A DNA stretch of 64,000 bases from Cytobacillus dafuensis. Its GTDB lineage: Bacteria > Bacillota > Bacilli > Bacillales > Cytobacillaceae. Positions 61,713 through 64,000 of the stretch are shown one piece after another. The DNA lies in assembly GCF_007995155.1 (NCBI RefSeq), contig NZ_CP042593.1:4444001-4508000 (forward strand), written 5' to 3'. The notes beneath the pieces were generated by a model. The model was not told the DNA's origin. It worked only from the letters and a program-made list of their open reading frames with translations, and did no database searches. Every line of letters begins with the position of its first letter. Within the stretch, counting starts at the first letter, position 1. Made by a program: the position numbers and the translations under genes.

Positions 61713-63140
61713 TTAAATTGACGTTGACCTTTTCTTCAATAAATCTTTATCGATCCTTGATAAAAGGATGGCAACGAAAAATCCTAACCAAGCAAAAACA
61801 ATATTTAAATCAGGGATACTGCTCTCTTGAATATAAACGATAGCGATCACAGCTAAAAGAGAGGATAGGAATAAAAAGGTCATTTTGCCAAATGACACAG
61901 GAACATGATAGAGCTTTTGGCTTTTAAAGAATATATAAGTAATCGCGATGATATACGAAATCAAATAAGCCGCGACACTCCCCCATATAGAAAATTGAGG
62001 GATTAACAGCACGTTCAAAATAATATTGACAACCGCTGCCATACCAAATGCGTACGAAATAATCTTTGTTTGCTTCGTATAGAAAATACCGACTGAAATA
62101 ATCATATAGAAAAAATTCAAGAATGTAACAGCCGATAAAATAGCTACATACTGATAAGCTTCATGATAATTGTCGCTTAACATGCGAATAATCCACGGCA
62201 TTAATGTAGCGACCATCAAAATACCTATTGTCCCTAGTAACAGAATACCATAATACAACTTCGCAAATAAAACAGGACTATCCTTCTTATCCTTTAAAGA
62301 CATAGAAAAAGGTCTCCAAGCCATTTGCACACCACTCGTAAGCAGCGTAATTAAGGAGGCAAACTTGACGGCTGAACCGTAAATACCTACCTCGTATAAA
62401 GAAGTGAACTCTTTAAGAAGAATAGAATTAGCATTAACAATTACCCAAAAGGCTAATGATGCCGGAACAAGTGGAGTCGCGTATACTAGGATTTCCTTTA
62501 ATAGCTTTTTATTAAATGTAAATTTAATGTATTTCAAAAGGGGCTTGATTAATAGCAGCGCAACGATGGCTACACTTATAAGTCTTCCATATAAAATGCC
62601 GTCGATTGTTGGGCTAACATAGGCTAAAAATCCATAGGAAAGGACGGCAATCAAGAGCATTTTCAAAATCGTAATGGTTACTACCTTTTTCGTGAAAAAA
62701 TCATAACGAAGAACCGTTAAGATTAAAGCGATGACTGTATCCAAGGCCATAACCCCAATGGCAATATTGAATAAATAATATAGGCTTGCATCTTCTAATA
62801 GGAGCTGAGACAACCATGGACCACCAATAAGAAATACGATGGCTGTGATTAAAACAATCAGCAATCTAAATGTCATAACAGACCTGACATACTCAAGCCT
62901 TTTCTTTTTATCTTCTGATTCGAAGTAGTAATAAGCAAGAGCAGAATCGGTACCAAAGATGACTAGGAAGGTAAGCATCGATGTAAGTCGATCCAAATAA
63001 TCCAATACTCCATATTCGGCAGGGTCAGGAATGAAGGATGTGTATATTGGAAGCATGATAAAGGCGATCAGCTTCGTTCCAACGTTCATAAATGCGTAAA
63101 GGAGCGAATCCGCTCCTAAACGCTTAATTTGGGCGAACAC
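61713..63140 (-). CDS. Wzx-type polysaccharide flippase
   Basis: A 475-residue MATE-superfamily transporter with about 14 helices; the first (SLLYAFMNVGTKLIAFIMLP) and YGVLDYLDRL follow the Wzx pattern. It turns lipid-linked repeat units to the outside. I prefer the GTG at 63140, two bases past the acetyltransferase stop with gggag upstream; an ATG frame to 63176 overlaps that gene by 35 bases. Confidence 0.85.
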   Translation of the reverse strand: MFAQIKRLGADSLLYAFMNVGTKLIAFIMLPIYTSFIPDPAEYGVLDYLDRLTSMLTFLVIFGTDSALAYYYFESEDKKKRLEYVRSVMTFRLLIVLITAIVFLIGGPWLSQLLLEDASLYYLFNIAIGVMALDTVIALILTVLRYDFFTKKVVTITILKMLLIAVLSYGFLAYVSPTIDGILYGRLISVAIVALLLIKPLLKYIKFTFNKKLLKEILVYATPLVPASLAFWVIVNANSILLKEFTSLYEVGIYGSAVKFASLITLLTSGVQMAWRPFSMSLKDKKDSPVLFAKLYYGILLLGTIGILMVATLMPWIIRMLSDNYHEAYQYVAILSAVTFLNFFYMIISVGIFYTKQTKIISYAFGMAAVVNIILNVLLIPQFSIWGSVAAYLISYIIAITYIFFKSQKLYHVPVSFGKMTFLFLSSLLAVIAIVYIQESSIPDLNIVFAWLGFFVAILLSRIDKDLLKKRSTSI

Positions 63141-63141
63141 C

Positions 63142-63873
63142 CTATAACAGCTCCCGCTCGTCAACCATTTTGACAAATTTAGCAGGAACCCCTTTAACTA
63201 AAGTCTTTGGTTCTGTATGCTTTGTTACTAATGCACCAGCAGCAACAAAGGTTTCTTCCTCAATCGTAATCCCTGGAAGAATGATAGATGCACCGCCAAC
63301 ACGTGCTCCTCTTTTAACATGAGCGCCCTTAATCTTATCGAAGCGCTCCTCTGTTCTACCCATAAAGTTATCATTCGTTGTTGTCACACAAGGTGCGATA
63401 AAGACATGATCCTCAAGAGTTGTATACGCTGTAATGTAAGAATTCGATTGGATTTTTGTCCGATCCCCAATCTTCACATAGTTTTCAACGGTAACGCCCC
63501 TGCCGACAATGACAAAATTACCGATTTCAACATTTTCCCTTACGCTTGCAAGATCAGCAATTAGCGTATTGGAGCCAATTTTTGCTCCTCTATAGATCAC
63601 ACAGTTTGCCCCAACTGTTACATCTTCGCCGATTTCGAGGGCTGGAATTGTACCTGAGAGTTTAACTGTGCTTGTTTTTGCAGGCTTTGGAGGCTTCCCA
63701 ACAACAGCACCGTCCGCAATAGTAGTGTTATCACCAATAGTTGTTCCTTCGTGAATGGTTACTCGGTTCCCAATCACTACATTTTTACCGATTTTTACAT
63801 CCTTTTCTACAACGGAAAAGTATCCGACTTGAACGGATGAGTCTATTTGAGCGGAAGGATCTATAAAATTCAT
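63142..63873 (-). CDS. hexapeptide-repeat N-acetyltransferase
   Basis: A 243-residue left-handed beta-helix transferase: repeats such as VKIGKNVVIGNRVTIHEG, VEIGNFVIVGRGVTVENYVK and the C-terminal GGASIILPGITIEEE, VAAGALVTK, LVKGVPAKFV. Related to WlbB/PerB-type sugar amine acetyltransferases. First gene of the cluster inside the window. Confidence 0.88.
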   Translation of the reverse strand: MNFIDPSAQIDSSVQVGYFSVVEKDVKIGKNVVIGNRVTIHEGTTIGDNTTIADGAVVGKPPKPAKTSTVKLSGTIPALEIGEDVTVGANCVIYRGAKIGSNTLIADLASVRENVEIGNFVIVGRGVTVENYVKIGDRTKIQSNSYITAYTTLEDHVFIAPCVTTTNDNFMGRTEERFDKIKGAHVKRGARVGGASIILPGITIEEETFVAAGALVTKHTEPKTLVKGVPAKFVKMVDERELL

Positions 63874-63907
63874 TCGAATGTCTCCCTTTATCTTAAAATT
63901 ATAGAGC

Positions 63908-64000
63908 GGCGGATATATCGGAAATCTGGCGGATATCTGCGCAAAAGTCGCGGATATATCAAGATATCTGGCGGATATCTGCGCAAAAGTCGCGGATATA
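63908..64000. repeat. 21/42-bp tandem array E, runs off the window
   Basis: Alternating 21-mers gcggatatctgcgcaaaagtc and gcggatatatcaagatatctg, i.e. a 42-bp dimer repeat. At least two dimers are visible before the window ends. It shares the gcggatata word with 52080-52210 (inverted there). Confidence 0.75.

Overview
The window reads as chromosome of a motile, endospore-forming, low-GC Gram-positive bacterium of the family Bacillaceae. The order hpf, secA, prfB, cccB, ftsEX, ctpB, minJ, the late flagellar/competence block (comFA to fliT) and degSU-yvyE-tagU matches the Bacillus subtilis arrangement almost gene for gene. GC content is low, start codons include TTG and GTG, and Shine-Dalgarno sites are strong. 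Genus cannot be fixed from the sequence alone. I saw no rRNA, tRNA, CRISPR array, prophage or intact transposase.

Layout. (1) 1-5800 is accessory: a short Spo0M-like protein, a thiamine-diphosphate enzyme, a membrane protein, secreted and lipoprotein genes, and decaying remnants (M20 amidohydrolase tail, possible serine-hydrolase tail) beside a 54-codon GerPA/GerPF-type gene. (2) 5.8-20.7 kb is the cell-division/secretion core on the minus strand: minJ, ctpB, ftsX, ftsE, cccB, yvjA, prfB (with its programmed +1 frameshift), secA, then a gamma-glutamyltransferase that interrupts the usual hpf-secA pair, then hpf. A heptad-repeat gene (13260-13781) is on the plus strand. (3) 21-39.7 kb is the late flagellar and competence block, all minus strand: comFA, comFC, yvyF, flgM, an inserted module (ylqG-like, ylqH-like, second fliS, second flagellin, yaaR-like), flgN, flgK, flgL, yviE, fliW, csrA, hag, a flagellin lysine methylase (fliB), flaG, fliD, fliS, fliT, yjfB. 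Sigma-D type promoters precede flgM, hag and flaG, and the hag leader carries a CsrA-type hairpin. (4) 40-47 kb: degV, an Sda-like gene, a small unknown gene, degU, degS, yvyE, tagU. (5) 47-51.7 kb: wall-turnover genes (SH3-amidase, SH3 protein, SpoIID/LytB). (6) 52.4-64 kb: a surface-polysaccharide cluster on the minus strand (acetyltransferase, flippase, asparagine-synthetase-like protein, UDP-GlcNAc 2-epimerase, polymerase, three glycosyltransferases, GalU).

The genes form one life-style unit: DegS-DegU, sigma-D/FlgM and CsrA-FliW set motility, competence and wall turnover, while the amidase/SpoIID proteins and the polysaccharide cluster build the surface through which the filament passes.

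The intergenic spaces are unusually rich in repeats. Three arrays with unrelated sequences share an exact 52-bp period and an internal dyad. Related arrays of about 50 and 42 bp occur at 51.7-52.4 kb and at the right edge. At least three dispersed 140-250 bp structured elements recur. These repeats, the inserted flagellar module and the FliB/flagellin-scar locus are the least ordinary things in the window.
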